From Microcoleus sp. FACHB-61 (GTDB lineage Bacteria > Cyanobacteriota > Cyanobacteriia > Cyanobacteriales > Microcoleaceae), in assembly GCA_014695295.1 (NCBI GenBank), contig JACJNY010000067.1, forward strand, positions 62,001-126,000: DNA of 64,000 nucleotides, in the 5' to 3' direction. The position numbers and the translations under genes are program-made. Positions 9,297-23,791 of this stretch are shown in pieces; within the stretch, counting starts at the first letter, position 1, and every line of letters starts with the position of its first letter. Under the pieces are notes generated by a model, which searched no databases, was not told the DNA's origin, and saw only the letters and a list, made by a program, of their open reading frames with translations.

Positions 9297-9341
9297 CATA
9301 TTTTAGTAAACTGTTACAACGTGGCAATTTACTAAAATATG
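9297..9341. promoter_or_regulatory. Perfect 14-bp inverted repeat with 17-nt loop
   Basis: The arms CATATTTTAGTAAA (9297-9310) and TTTACTAAAATATG (9328-9341) are perfectly complementary. The element lies about 150 bases upstream of the FecR-domain gene, in a region without genes. It could be an operator for a dimeric regulator, an RNA hairpin in a long 5' leader, or a small palindromic element. There is no U-tract, so it is not a typical terminator. Confidence 0.5.
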
Positions 9342-9561
9342 AGCTTCGGAAAATTTTGCCAACCAGACTCAAAATTCTTTGCAGCATTAATTTTAGCCGA
9401 TGTCAACGTTAGAGAGCGCCGAGTTATATATAGCAAACATAAAATTAATTACAGCTTCTGAATGGCTTTTGGCTTCTGCCGGAAGGATGACTAACTGGGG
9501 AGAAATCCTGTAGTTGTGGCAATTAATAAAAAGATTCTTTTTGCGGAGCGATAAAAAATAA

Positions 9562-9714
9562 TTATCTAAGTGGTGCGCCCGGCTCTGGGAGTGGAACTTG
9601 TCCAGGTGGAACCTTATGAGGCAAACCTAAGGGAATCAGGGTACACGATCGACCAACTCTGACTAGAATACCGTCTTTTAGGGAAAGTTGGTGGAAATTT
9701 CGAGGGAAAATCAT
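9562..9714 (-). CDS. Possible 50-residue small protein
   Basis: A frame from ATG (9712-9714) to TAA (9562-9564) reads MIFPRNFHQLSLKDGILVRV, then continues with a Gly/Pro-rich tail ending PEPGAPLR. The composition is protein-like (balanced Leu, Val, Gly, Pro, Arg, Lys) and unlike the junk frames nearby, which is why I list it. No Shine-Dalgarno is visible and no family was recognised. It is divergent from petP, with about 100 bases between the starts. Confidence 0.35.
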   Translation of the reverse strand: MIFPRNFHQLSLKDGILVRVGRSCTLIPLGLPHKVPPGQVPLPEPGAPLR

Positions 9715-9798
9715 AGGGAGCGATCGCCTGCGGGTGTTGCTGTTCCGAAGTAGACGCCAAACTGTAAAATAAACGGTTGTATATAGGTTATATAGAGC

Positions 9799-9803
9799 AG
9801 GAG
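9799..9803 (+). promoter_or_regulatory. Shine-Dalgarno AGGAG deciding the GTG start of petP
   Basis: AGGAG lies 10 bases before the GTG at 9814. This supports GTG as the start, as no ATG fits the small protein's N-terminus. Confidence 0.6.
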
Positions 9804-9813
9804 AACAATTTCA

Positions 9814-10014
9814 GTGGCAATAGAAGTAGGTCAGAGAGTGAAGGTGCGCCGCCTCAGAGATCGGATACCTCCGAATATGGTGGGCAGGATAAAAGAGAAT
9901 CCAGTAGGGACTGTTGACGGATTCAAAATGGTTGACGGTAGCGGAGTAGGCGTGGTTGTCAAGTTTGACGGTTTTTCGACTTGGTTCTTTGAAGATGAGC
10001 TAGAACCCGTTTAG
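9814..10014 (+). CDS. petP: PetP-like cytochrome b6f-associated subunit (DUF2862)
   Basis: A 66-residue soluble protein beginning AIEVGQRVKVRRLRDRIPPN, with a Gly-rich middle (KMVDGSGVGVVVKFDG) and ending STWFFEDELEPV. This is the small SH3-like beta-barrel family DUF2862, which includes PetP, a cyanobacterial subunit that associates with the cytoplasmic face of cytochrome b6f and influences linear electron transport. The identification rests on pattern memory of the family. The length is right and the start is a GTG with a good Shine-Dalgarno. The next rightward gene is 256 bases downstream. Confidence 0.68.
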   Translation: MAIEVGQRVKVRRLRDRIPPNMVGRIKENPVGTVDGFKMVDGSGVGVVVKFDGFSTWFFEDELEPV

Positions 10015-10053
10015 CAGATATTGAAGGAAGAAGGAAGTTCGGCAACGGATTCT

Positions 10054-10107
10054 GTAACGGATGTAACGGATGTAACGGATGTAACGGATGTAACGGATGT
10101 AACGGAT
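10054..10107. repeat. Six perfect tandem copies of a 9-bp unit (GTAACGGAT)
   Basis: The unit GTAACGGAT is repeated six times without a mismatch, with a seventh partial copy (CAACGGAT) 12 bases before. It lies 40 bases after petP. As 9 is a multiple of 3, it leaves an open frame on both strands (Thr-Asp-Val repeated on +, Tyr-Ile-Arg on -), but no real gene is supported. Confidence 0.9.
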
Positions 10108-10270
10108 GTCAGTCCGATGGAAGAAGGAAGAGGAAAAATTTTCCCAATTCTTCCCCTCTCCCACTCTCCCACTCACCGACTCTCCTCTTCCTCCACTCTC
10201 CCCCTCCCCCACTCTGGCTGAAGGTTGCGCTTAAATGTTAAGTAGTAAGCTTTGGCAGTGAGGACAGAAA

Positions 10271-11365
10271 ATGGCTTTGATTTTGACATTTTTGGGCAAA
10301 GGCGGCACTGGCCGCAGCACGATCGCGATCGCAACAGCTAAAAAATATGCCGCTCAAGGCAAGCGAGTTCTGCTGCTCGGCCAAGATCCTGGCCCTGCAT
10401 TGGGTATTCTGCTAGGGGTTCCTCTGACTCTCAGCCCCCAGGAAGTTGCCCCCAACCTCAAAGCAGTTCAGGTGCAAAGCGCGCCGCTGCTAGAACGCAG
10501 GTGGGACGAAGTTAAACAACTAGAAGCTCAATATGTCCGCACTCCGTTTTTCAAGGAGATTTACGGTCAAGAATTAGGAGTGTTGCCGGGAATGGACAGC
10601 GCGCTGGCGTTGAACGAACTTCGGGAATACGACGACAGCAAACAATACGATGTAATTGTTTATGACGGCAATGGCGGCATGGATACGCTGCGGATGCTGG
10701 GACTGCCGGAAATTCTGAGTTGGTATATCCGCAGGTTCCGTCAAGCTTTGGTAGATTCGGATTTGGGGAAAGCGCTTTCACCTTTTATTCAACCGGTTGT
10801 GAGTACCGTGTTGACGGTGGATTTGTCGGGAGACAATGCTTTTCAATCTACTAAGCAAGTCGATAATCTTTTGGATAAGGGTAAGGCAGCGCTGGCAGAT
10901 CCGAACCGCACGGCGGCTTTTTTGGTGACGACTGGGGATGCAAGCGCGATCGCAACTGCTCGCTATCTTTGGGGAAGTTCTCAACAAGTTGGCTTGACTG
11001 TGGGCGGTGTCATTGTTAATCAAGCACCGGTTACAGAAGCTATTACTGCCGATTTTGAGCCTTTGACGGCTGTTTCGGTTCCGGCGCACAGTGACAATAA
11101 CTGGCAGCCGCTAATTGATGCTTTGCCCGATTTTTCTCAGGCCGCAAAAGCTCCTAAACCGATTAACATAAACACTGCACAGCGTCAAGTTAGTTTGTTT
11201 TTGCCTGGGTTTGACAAGAAAGAAATTAAATTGATTCAATCCGGGCCGGAAGTGACGATCGAAGCGGGCGATCAGCGGCGCAATATTTTGCTGCCTCCGG
11301 CGCTGACTGGGAAATCTGTTACTGGTGCTAAGTTCCAAAACGGTTACTTGATTATTTCTTTTTAG
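10271..11365 (+). CDS. Get3d-like ArsA/GET3-fold ATPase with C-terminal alpha-crystallin-like domain
   Basis: A 364-residue P-loop ATPase of the ArsA/Get3 group. The deviant Walker A is FLGKGGTGRSTIA: the signature Lys (GKGG) is present and the second Lys is Arg. This is the form I recall for Get3d of photosynthetic organisms. A switch region and 'VIVYDGNGGMDTLRML' follow. The last about 65 residues (RQVSLFLPGFDKKEIKLIQ... to the end) look like an alpha-crystallin/small heat-shock beta-sandwich, diagnostic for Get3d. The CxxC zinc dimer motif of eukaryotic Get3 is not visible. Likely roles are tail-anchored protein or other hydrophobic-client handling in the cytoplasm; clients are not established. 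The 9-bp repeat array and a C/T-rich stretch lie upstream. Confidence 0.78.
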   Translation: MALILTFLGKGGTGRSTIAIATAKKYAAQGKRVLLLGQDPGPALGILLGVPLTLSPQEVAPNLKAVQVQSAPLLERRWDEVKQLEAQYVRTPFFKEIYGQELGVLPGMDSALALNELREYDDSKQYDVIVYDGNGGMDTLRMLGLPEILSWYIRRFRQALVDSDLGKALSPFIQPVVSTVLTVDLSGDNAFQSTKQVDNLLDKGKAALADPNRTAAFLVTTGDASAIATARYLWGSSQQVGLTVGGVIVNQAPVTEAITADFEPLTAVSVPAHSDNNWQPLIDALPDFSQAAKAPKPININTAQRQVSLFLPGFDKKEIKLIQSGPEVTIEAGDQRRNILLPPALTGKSVTGAKFQNGYLIISF

Positions 11366-11700
11366 GGTAAGGAAGAAGGCACGACACGGATTTTGACACG
11401 GATACACGGATGAATTATCGAGTTCTCTAATATCATGTCTCCTTGATTCGCGATCGTATAATTTGTGCGATCGTAGTGGTGGCTTTCCCAAACCAGAATC
11501 GCCGAAAAAAAACAATCTCGAAAACCCGCACCCACCCAACGAACAATCGAAATTTACATTCAGATTGGCCGTGGGGCGGGGGCGGGTTTATTTATCCTTT
11601 GAATGATTGCAAATATTTCTGGTGGAATTAGCCCCTACGAAGCACGGAATAGATATCATTTACAATACAATATTATTAGCAGTAAATTTGGGAAACAGCA
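11366..11700. other. Intergenic region, no gene seen
   Basis: About 335 bases. Frames on either strand have no coding character. No recognisable terminator or repeat beyond short A-rich runs. Confidence 0.3.
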
Positions 11701-12438
11701 ATGGTTACACAACTGCAATCTCCCGACAAATCAAATATTATCTACCCCGATGACAACGGCGAACCAATGTCAGATAATACTGAGCAATTTAGATTAATCG
11801 TCTGGATTAAGGAAAATTCCGAACTATTGTTTGCGAATGAACCGAATGTTTTCGTGGCCGGCGACTTGCTTTGGTATCCTGTGGAAGGAAATAATAAACT
11901 TTGCCAAGCACCAGATGTGATGGTAGTTTTTGGTAGACCAAAAGGTTATCGTGGTTCCTATCAACAGTGGAATGAAGATAATATTGGGTCACAAGTTGTG
12001 TTTGAAATTTGGTCGCCGGGAAATCGGCCCGCTCCAATGATTCAAAAGTTCAAATTTTACGAACGTTACGGTGTGGAAGAATACTATTTGTACGACCCGC
12101 AAACATTAGAATTGACAGGATGGCAGCGGGTTGAGGAAGAGTTAGAGGCGATCGAACAAATAGACGGTTGGATTAGTCCCAGACTGGGGGTGCGCTTTGG
12201 ATTCTCTGAAACTGGACTCGAAATGTTCGGGCCGTCGGGAGAACCGTTTGTGAGTTTTGTGGAACTCGCTCAACTGCGGCAGCAGGCGGAAGCACGGGCA
12301 CAGGAAGCAGAGGAACAGGCTCAGAATGCACAGCAACGGGCTACTGAGGCAGAAACTTTGCTGGAACAAGAACGATCGCGATCGCAAGCTTTAGAATTAA
12401 GACTCCGAGAAATGGGAATCGACCCCAATGAATTGTAA
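11701..12438 (+). CDS. Uma2-family (DUF820) putative nuclease with coiled-coil tail
   Basis: A 245-residue protein with the PD-(D/E)XK-like Uma2 fold, very common in cyanobacteria. The core reads APDVMVVFGRP (the PD motif) and QVVFEIWSPGNR (the E position), followed by KFKFYERYGVEEYYLYDP, the family's diagnostic helix-strand. The last about 60 residues (ARAQEAEEQAQNAQQRATEA...) are a Glu/Ala/Gln-rich coiled coil, frequent in this family. Nuclease activity is inferred from fold only. A strong bidirectional terminator follows the gene. Confidence 0.82.
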   Translation: MVTQLQSPDKSNIIYPDDNGEPMSDNTEQFRLIVWIKENSELLFANEPNVFVAGDLLWYPVEGNNKLCQAPDVMVVFGRPKGYRGSYQQWNEDNIGSQVVFEIWSPGNRPAPMIQKFKFYERYGVEEYYLYDPQTLELTGWQRVEEELEAIEQIDGWISPRLGVRFGFSETGLEMFGPSGEPFVSFVELAQLRQQAEARAQEAEEQAQNAQQRATEAETLLEQERSRSQALELRLREMGIDPNEL

Positions 12439-12451
12439 TGGCAACTCGTGC

Positions 12452-12486
12452 AAAAACCCGGTTTCTTGAAGAAACCGGGTTTTTTA
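12452..12486. terminator. Bidirectional intrinsic terminator between convergent genes
   Basis: A near-perfect hairpin whose arms are AACCCGGTTTCTT and AAGAAACCGGGTT with a two-base loop. It is flanked by A-run on the left and T-run on the right, so it can end transcripts from both sides. It sits between the stops of the Uma2 gene (12438) and the EF-G-like gene (12497). Confidence 0.85.
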
Positions 12487-12496
12487 AGACAATTAC

Positions 12497-14563
12497 CTAA
12501 CTTTTACCGTTGCCGTTTCCATTGCCGCCAGTCGTTAGCAAAACCCTCTTAGCTAAAGGTTCCGGCACTTCTTGCAATCGATCGAACTCCCAATTAAAAA
12601 ATCCTACTCCCATTGTCTGCGATCGCAATTCTACGATCAAATTCTGCATTTCTGCGATCGGCAAATAAGCAGAAACTGCATCCCATCCCTTCCAGTCTTG
12701 TTTACCTTCGTAGCCGAGAATTTGACCGCGGTGTCCGCTGAGCAACTGCAAAACCTTTGATGTACACTCGTTCGGAGCGCAAATTTCAACTTTGGCGATC
12801 GGCTCCAGCAAAGCCGATTCGCACTTCGCCATTCCCTCCTGCATCGCCAGACGCGCCGCTTGCTTGAAAGCTTGTTCGGAACTGTCCACAGAATGGTAGG
12901 AACCGTTCGTCAGCGTCACCGCTACGTCTACCACCGGGAAACCCAGCGGGCCGCGATCCAAATACTCGCGCACTCCCACTTCCACGCCGGGAATGTACTG
13001 TTTTGGGACGACGCCGCCGACTATTTTGTCGCTAAAGGTGAAACCTTCTCCGCGAGGCTGCGGTTGAATGTCCAGGTACACATCGCCAAACTGTCCGTGT
13101 CCGCCGCTTTGGTGTTTGTAGCGCCCGTGGATGGAAGATGCAGGTTTGCGGATGGTTTCTTTGTACGGCACTTGCGGTAAGTGAGTTACCATCGGCAAGT
13201 TATACTTGCGGCGCAACCTGTCTAAGGCTACTTTCAGGTGGATTTCGCCTTGACCCCAAAGTATAATTTCGTGAGTGTCGCCGTGCTGTTCCCAGACTAA
13301 AGATGGGTCTTCTTCTAACAATTTAGCTAAAGCCGAGCTCAGCTTAACTTCATCGTTGCGCTTTTCTGGGACGATCGCCAGTGCGTAGACAGGCGGGATG
13401 ATTTCGGCTTTTGGCAATTCTTCCGATCGGTCTAGCGCCAGCGTATCGCCTGTTTTCACGCCTTCTAGCCTTCCCAAAGCCACAATTTCCCCGGCGCTGA
13501 CGGACTGCAAACTTTGCGTTTGCTGGCCGGTCAAGCGGTACAAACCGTTAACTCGAACGCCGTTCAAAATTGCTCCGTCTGCCAGCGTCCCCCGCCACAT
13601 TCTCACTAAGGATAGTTTGCCTCCCTGCGGCGTGTAATAGGTTTTGAGGATTTGAGCCAGAACTTTGTTTTCACTTTGTATAATGCCACGGCGATCGGCT
13701 GTAGTTTCCGGTGTCGGCGCTTCCCTCAGCAAAGCTTCCAGCAGAGGCCGCACGCCGAAATCTTGTTCGGCCATGCCGATGAATACTGGCACAATTAAAT
13801 CTGCGCCTAATTCCATCTTTAAATCGCGGGTAATTTCTTCGGCGTCGGGATTGATTTCTTCGAGCAATTCTTCGAGTAAATGGTCGTCAAAATTCGCCAA
13901 TTCTTCGAGCATTTGCTGCCGCGCTGCGCTTTCTTGTGCTTTGAGGTGTTCTGGAAGCGGGACGGGATCTGCGGCGGCGCCCGGATGGTAGTGGTAAGCT
14001 TGTTCGGTTACTAAGTCGATAAAACCGATGATTTGTTCGTTTTTGCCGATCGGATATTGGTGAGGTACGATCGGTCTACTGGAAACGGATTTGAGCGCGT
14101 CGATCACCTCGGTGAAGTTGCTGCCGCAAGTAGTTTCGTCTGTGTAAGCCCGATCGATCTTGTTGATGAAAACTAAGTGGGGAATTTCCCAATCGTCGAG
14201 GAATTTAAACAGGGGTGCGAGGGTTAAAGTGCGATCGGCTTGGGGTTCGCAAACAATTATCGCCGCATCCACACCAATCAGCGCATTGTAAGTTTCTTGG
14301 ACAAATTCTACCGAACCCGGACAGTCGAGAAATGTGAAGCGGACGCCTTGATATTCAGCGGTGGCGGCGTTTACTTCTACGCTCATTTGGCGATCGCGTG
14401 CTTCCGGCGAACTATCACCTATTGTGTTGCCATCTTTGACATTTCCTTTGCGGGTAATTGTCCCTGTCACCGACAGCAAACTTTCTAGCAGTGCGGTTTT
14501 ACCGCTTAAATAAGGGCCAACAATTGCAACGTTCCGCGTGGCCCCAATGACTTTTTCGTTCAT
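12497..14563 (-). CDS. Elongation factor G-like translational GTPase (divergent paralogue)
   Basis: A 688-residue protein with full EF-G architecture: G domain (about 1-270), domain II (about 290-370), and domains III-V, including a domain IV start 'GRYKHQSGGHGQFGDVYLDI'. P-loop GPYLSGKTAL replaces the canonical AHIDAGKTT. Switch II is DCPGS rather than DTPGH, so the catalytic His is absent; NKID is intact. These traits fit the EF-G-like paralogues (EF-G2 type) rather than the main fusA, and the paralogue may not drive normal translocation. I take the ATG at 14561-14563, because GGAGG lies 4-9 bases before it; the frame extends to 14593. It is convergent with the Uma2 gene. Confidence 0.82.
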   Translation of the reverse strand: MNEKVIGATRNVAIVGPYLSGKTALLESLLSVTGTITRKGNVKDGNTIGDSSPEARDRQMSVEVNAATAEYQGVRFTFLDCPGSVEFVQETYNALIGVDAAIIVCEPQADRTLTLAPLFKFLDDWEIPHLVFINKIDRAYTDETTCGSNFTEVIDALKSVSSRPIVPHQYPIGKNEQIIGFIDLVTEQAYHYHPGAAADPVPLPEHLKAQESAARQQMLEELANFDDHLLEELLEEINPDAEEITRDLKMELGADLIVPVFIGMAEQDFGVRPLLEALLREAPTPETTADRRGIIQSENKVLAQILKTYYTPQGGKLSLVRMWRGTLADGAILNGVRVNGLYRLTGQQTQSLQSVSAGEIVALGRLEGVKTGDTLALDRSEELPKAEIIPPVYALAIVPEKRNDEVKLSSALAKLLEEDPSLVWEQHGDTHEIILWGQGEIHLKVALDRLRRKYNLPMVTHLPQVPYKETIRKPASSIHGRYKHQSGGHGQFGDVYLDIQPQPRGEGFTFSDKIVGGVVPKQYIPGVEVGVREYLDRGPLGFPVVDVAVTLTNGSYHSVDSSEQAFKQAARLAMQEGMAKCESALLEPIAKVEICAPNECTSKVLQLLSGHRGQILGYEGKQDWKGWDAVSAYLPIAEMQNLIVELRSQTMGVGFFNWEFDRLQEVPEPLAKRVLLTTGGNGNGNGKS

Positions 14564-14566
14564 ATT

Positions 14567-14572
14567 GCCTCC
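14567..14572 (-). promoter_or_regulatory. Shine-Dalgarno GGAGGC deciding the start of the EF-G-like gene
   Basis: GGAGG on the minus strand just before the ATG at 14561-14563 is the best ribosome site in the region. It argues against the longer frame starting at 14593. Confidence 0.65.
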
Positions 14573-14894
14573 AACAGAAAACTTGTTTTCCATTGCTCTT
14601 GGTGCAATCTGTTCTATACCATTTTCTAGACTTTTTCTAGGTTAATTTTTATTGCATTTCGAGCAACTTCAGATTTTGGTATGATTCTATACTTTTGACG
14701 CTAGCGTATTTTGAGTGACGCAAACACAAATTGTAGTTTTTCTTAATATTTGGACTTTTAAACAGCAGATGAACGCGGAGAAAATTCTCGTTCCCAGGCT
14801 CTGTCGGGGAAGGCATTTCACTCTTGCTCTGCCTCGATTTTAGCCGTTTTTCGTGTCTAATTTCTCAGCAGTCGCAAACGGCTTGCTCCGGTAC
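14573..14894. other. Intergenic region left of the CRISPR array (trailer side)
   Basis: About 320 bases, AT-rich, with no gene seen. By the array orientation inferred here, this is the trailer (old) side of the CRISPR locus and should also hold the EF-G-like promoter. Confidence 0.4.
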
Positions 14895-20970
<6,076 letters not shown>

Positions 20971-21246
20971 CGCCGGTTGCAGAAGCCTTGGTGTATTTAG
21001 TTTTCAAGGTTCAGTTCCGTGAATCTAAAACAAAAGTACCATTTGGGCCTTCGACTTGTCAATACCAAAAATTTCATATTCACCCCAAAGCCTTATCCTG
21101 TAATACTTTCCGCCTTTGCGTGAATCCTTTTTTCAGACACAGAGCCTCAAACCCTTGCAGCACATACATTGTAGCTCCAAAATTTAACACCCCCATTTTA
21201 ACACCTACCCATTCACGGATTTTCCACCCAAAAACACACATCAACC
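20971..21246 (-). promoter_or_regulatory. Probable CRISPR leader with candidate promoter
   Basis: This gene-free segment abuts the right end of the array, the side predicted to be leader-proximal. On the minus strand it carries TTGACA (21057-21062) and TACTTT (21033-21038) separated by 18 bases. These are a plausible -35/-10 pair that would start transcription about 55 bases before the first repeat. It is also the region downstream of the kinase-like gene, whose stop is at 21250. Confidence 0.5.
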
Positions 21247-21249
21247 CGA

Positions 21250-23367
21250 TCACCACTTACCCAAAGCCCCCCAAACAGTACCCGAAACCACCCCCCAAAT
21301 CGCCCCCAAACCAGCCCCCACGATCGCCCCCGCCACAGGCCCCAACTCCACCGGCACCCCAGCGCTAACAGCCGGAAACATCGCAGACACCAGCGCACCC
21401 AACACAGCACCCGCGAAAGTCCCCAAAAAACTGCCCCAAATCGCCCCCAAAGCCCCACCCTTCAAGCCCGAAGGCTGAAACGAAATTGGCAGCTTCGGCG
21501 AAAACCCGCACAAACCCAACAAACCCCCAGAAACCACACCTCCAACAGCACCCACACCAGCAGCCACAATCGCCACACCCAGCAGCAAACGCGCAAACTC
21601 ATCCACCGGCCGCATCTGGACACCGTATTGCTGCCAAACCACCAGCCCAACCCCCAAAAAAACACCAGCCAGAGTCCCCACAAACGAGCCCCAGACCGCC
21701 CCCAAATACCCTCCGCGCCGACCCCACACTCTCCCCGCCGGCAGGGCCAGAGGAGGCCGAAAACTCGCCCAAACACAGCCCCAGAAAGCACCAACCCCCG
21801 CCCCAGCCAAAATCCTCTCCCCGATCCCCGGAGTGCTATTAATCGCACCAAACACCGCACCGCCGATCGCCGCCAACAAAAAAGCCCCCCAAGCCGCCCC
21901 CACCAAAACTCCGCCCCACTTCCGCCAAATCTGATTCGGCGCCAAAGTAAAAACGCCCCACATCATCCCAAAAAAACAGCCCCAAATCGTACCAACAAAA
22001 ATCGCCCCCAAAATAGCGCCGCCGCCTTCAGCTATTACCGAATAAATCCCCCCGATCGCGGCCAAACACAAACTGCCCCAAACACCTCCCCAAGCAGCAT
22101 CCTGAACAATGCGCTCAAACTTGCCCACGGGAACCCGAGGCGCAGGAGTCCGACTCCGAGAAGACATCGGCATCGGTAGCAACGGCACTGCGTACTGGCC
22201 GAGGGGGCGCGACAGCCCCGTGGCGGGCTGTTGCCGGCGCACTGCAGGCTCCCTCACGACAGGCGGTGGTTGGGGCTTTTTACGCTTGATTTTCGCGGGC
22301 TGCAAGTGCAATCCGTTGTTGACTGCTTGCCGCGAAGGAAAAGGATCGCGCCCTTTCAGGAGTTTTGCCCGATCGCACCAAGGGCACCGACTGAGATGAT
22401 TTCCATATTTATGCTGACTGTTTTTGCTGCAAGTAACTAAAGCATCTTCCGCTTCCCGAATTGCATTCACCCAACTTTTCGCATCCGGGCGCGCCGAAGG
22501 ATTGCCGTGCCCTTCCTCAAAACAGCGGACAAACATCTGCCGCAGTCGCGGATGCAGCATCTCGAAAGGAGGCGCAGCGGGCATCGGGCGGTAGGGAATC
22601 CGCTTCGTACCTGTGGGGAAATGGCCCGATCGAATTCTCGCTTCCAAAGGCGGCGGTTCATCGCTACCGAGATAAACTCCCGAAAACGGGTGCGTACCTT
22701 CCATCAGCAATTGAAAAATTAATACCGCTAAACCGAACAAATCGTGCTCGGGAGATCGATCGATATCGCGGAAAGTCTGGCCCTGCAACTCCGGCGGCGT
22801 AAACTCGGGTTTCCCCACGGGACACCGATAAACGTAACCCGTATAAGGATCGCGCACTTGAAACGAATCCGTGTCTACCAGCGTTACCAACGCCGTATCC
22901 GTCACGAGAATGTTCGACTCGTTCACGTCGCCGATGACGTAACCCCTGACGTGGAGGGCGTTTACAGCCGAGGCGAGATTTCTGGCGGTACGGTGGAGGT
23001 AAAGATAGCTAAATAGCGGTTTTTGTTCGCGCCTCGTTTTGGGAGTGTAGAAAGTGTGTACCGGCATCACTTTGTTGACGCGCGGCATCACAAAACCGAC
23101 GATTTTTTCTCGCCCGCCGACAGTATGCAGCAAATCGATCGGCCAAGCAATGGAAGCGTGCCCGGGTTCCGCGATCGGCGCATCCGGCGGCATACTGAAC
23201 ATGACTGTGAGTTTGTCGCCGTCTTCGTCTGTCGGTTTGTGGTAGATTTTTGCTACAAGGGACGAGTCTTGGGCGATCGGGTAGATGCGACCTTCACCCC
23301 CGCTGGCGATCGCGGTTTTGGTGTCGATCGCAATCAGTTGTCCGCTAAATTGGCGCTGCAACTGCAT
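21250..23367 (-). CDS. Ser/Thr protein kinase-like protein with C-terminal Gly-rich membrane region (TerY-P kinase)
   Basis: A 705-residue protein. An N-terminal kinase fold (about 10-300) has the glycine loop ASGGEGRIY and VAK lysine (SLVAKIYH). The catalytic loop is GDVNESNILV, where Asp and Asn are kept but HRD has become IGD, and the metal site is VDTDSF in place of DFG. PPEL then stands in the APE position and DLFGLAVLIFQLL in helix F. Next is a Cys/His cluster 'CSKNSQHKYGNHLSRCPWC' (possible zinc ribbon) and a basic Pro-rich linker. The last about 270 residues hold six or so Trp/Gly-rich hydrophobic segments of the type GAIWGSFLGTFAGAVLGA, probably membrane-embedded and internally repeated. 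The group fits the STK of the TerY-phosphorylation triad; its PP2C and vWA partners lie upstream in the same direction. Kinase activity is likely but untested. The antisense Pro-rich frames are artefacts. Confidence 0.75.
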   Translation of the reverse strand: MQLQRQFSGQLIAIDTKTAIASGGEGRIYPIAQDSSLVAKIYHKPTDEDGDKLTVMFSMPPDAPIAEPGHASIAWPIDLLHTVGGREKIVGFVMPRVNKVMPVHTFYTPKTRREQKPLFSYLYLHRTARNLASAVNALHVRGYVIGDVNESNILVTDTALVTLVDTDSFQVRDPYTGYVYRCPVGKPEFTPPELQGQTFRDIDRSPEHDLFGLAVLIFQLLMEGTHPFSGVYLGSDEPPPLEARIRSGHFPTGTKRIPYRPMPAAPPFEMLHPRLRQMFVRCFEEGHGNPSARPDAKSWVNAIREAEDALVTCSKNSQHKYGNHLSRCPWCDRAKLLKGRDPFPSRQAVNNGLHLQPAKIKRKKPQPPPVVREPAVRRQQPATGLSRPLGQYAVPLLPMPMSSRSRTPAPRVPVGKFERIVQDAAWGGVWGSLCLAAIGGIYSVIAEGGGAILGAIFVGTIWGCFFGMMWGVFTLAPNQIWRKWGGVLVGAAWGAFLLAAIGGAVFGAINSTPGIGERILAGAGVGAFWGCVWASFRPPLALPAGRVWGRRGGYLGAVWGSFVGTLAGVFLGVGLVVWQQYGVQMRPVDEFARLLLGVAIVAAGVGAVGGVVSGGLLGLCGFSPKLPISFQPSGLKGGALGAIWGSFLGTFAGAVLGALVSAMFPAVSAGVPVELGPVAGAIVGAGLGAIWGVVSGTVWGALGKW

Positions 23368-23791
23368 AGAATTCCGTTAGGGGATAGAGGATTTGGAAGT
23401 CATCACTCAATAAATTTGACTTGCCCATTAAATCTTACCTTTGTTATGACTTAGGCACGGGTGAGGAGAGACCGAGTTTTTCACCAAAAGACGCGTTGCA
23501 GCCCGCAGATTCGTTAAACAACCCGGTTTCTTGGGTGGGAGTCGGTAAGCCCTGTTTCCATTAGTGGGATGGGCGTCCCGCCCGTCCGTCTGTTGGTGGG
23601 ATGGGCGTCCCGCCCGTCCGTTCATTGGTGGGATGGGCGTCCCGCCCGTCCGTCTGTTGGTGGGATGGGCCTCCCGCCCCTCCGTGCATTGATGGGATGG
23701 GCGTCCCGCCCGTCCGTCCATTGGTGGGATGGGCCTCCCGCCCGTCCGTCTGTTGGTGGGATGGGCGTCCCGCCCGTCCGCGCTATCAAAA
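23368..23791. other. Intergenic region dominated by 32-bp tandem repeats
   Basis: About 420 bases between two leftward genes, more than half of it the repeat array listed next. No gene is supported. Short open frames through the repeats (reading DGRAGRPSHQ and similar) are repeat artefacts. Confidence 0.6.
23564..23780. repeat. Seven tandem copies of a 32-bp GC-rich, hairpin-forming unit
   Basis: The unit begins GTGGGATGGGCGTCCCGCCC and ends with CCATTG or CTGTTG variants; the seventh copy is truncated. Each unit holds the self-complementary core GGGCG/CGCCC. Copies 4 and 6 have GGGCC and so lose one pair. The array lies between the RNase III-like and kinase-like genes and could attenuate read-through. 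Confidence 0.92.

Noticed and set aside
10000-10221. Frames with Thr-Asp-Val or Tyr-Ile-Arg repeats
   Set aside because: Produced by the 9-bp repeat on either strand; flanks have no coding character.
21486-22802. Several long Pro/Thr-rich + strand frames
   Set aside because: They are antisense shadows of the Gly/Trp-rich and kinase regions of the leftward 705-residue gene.
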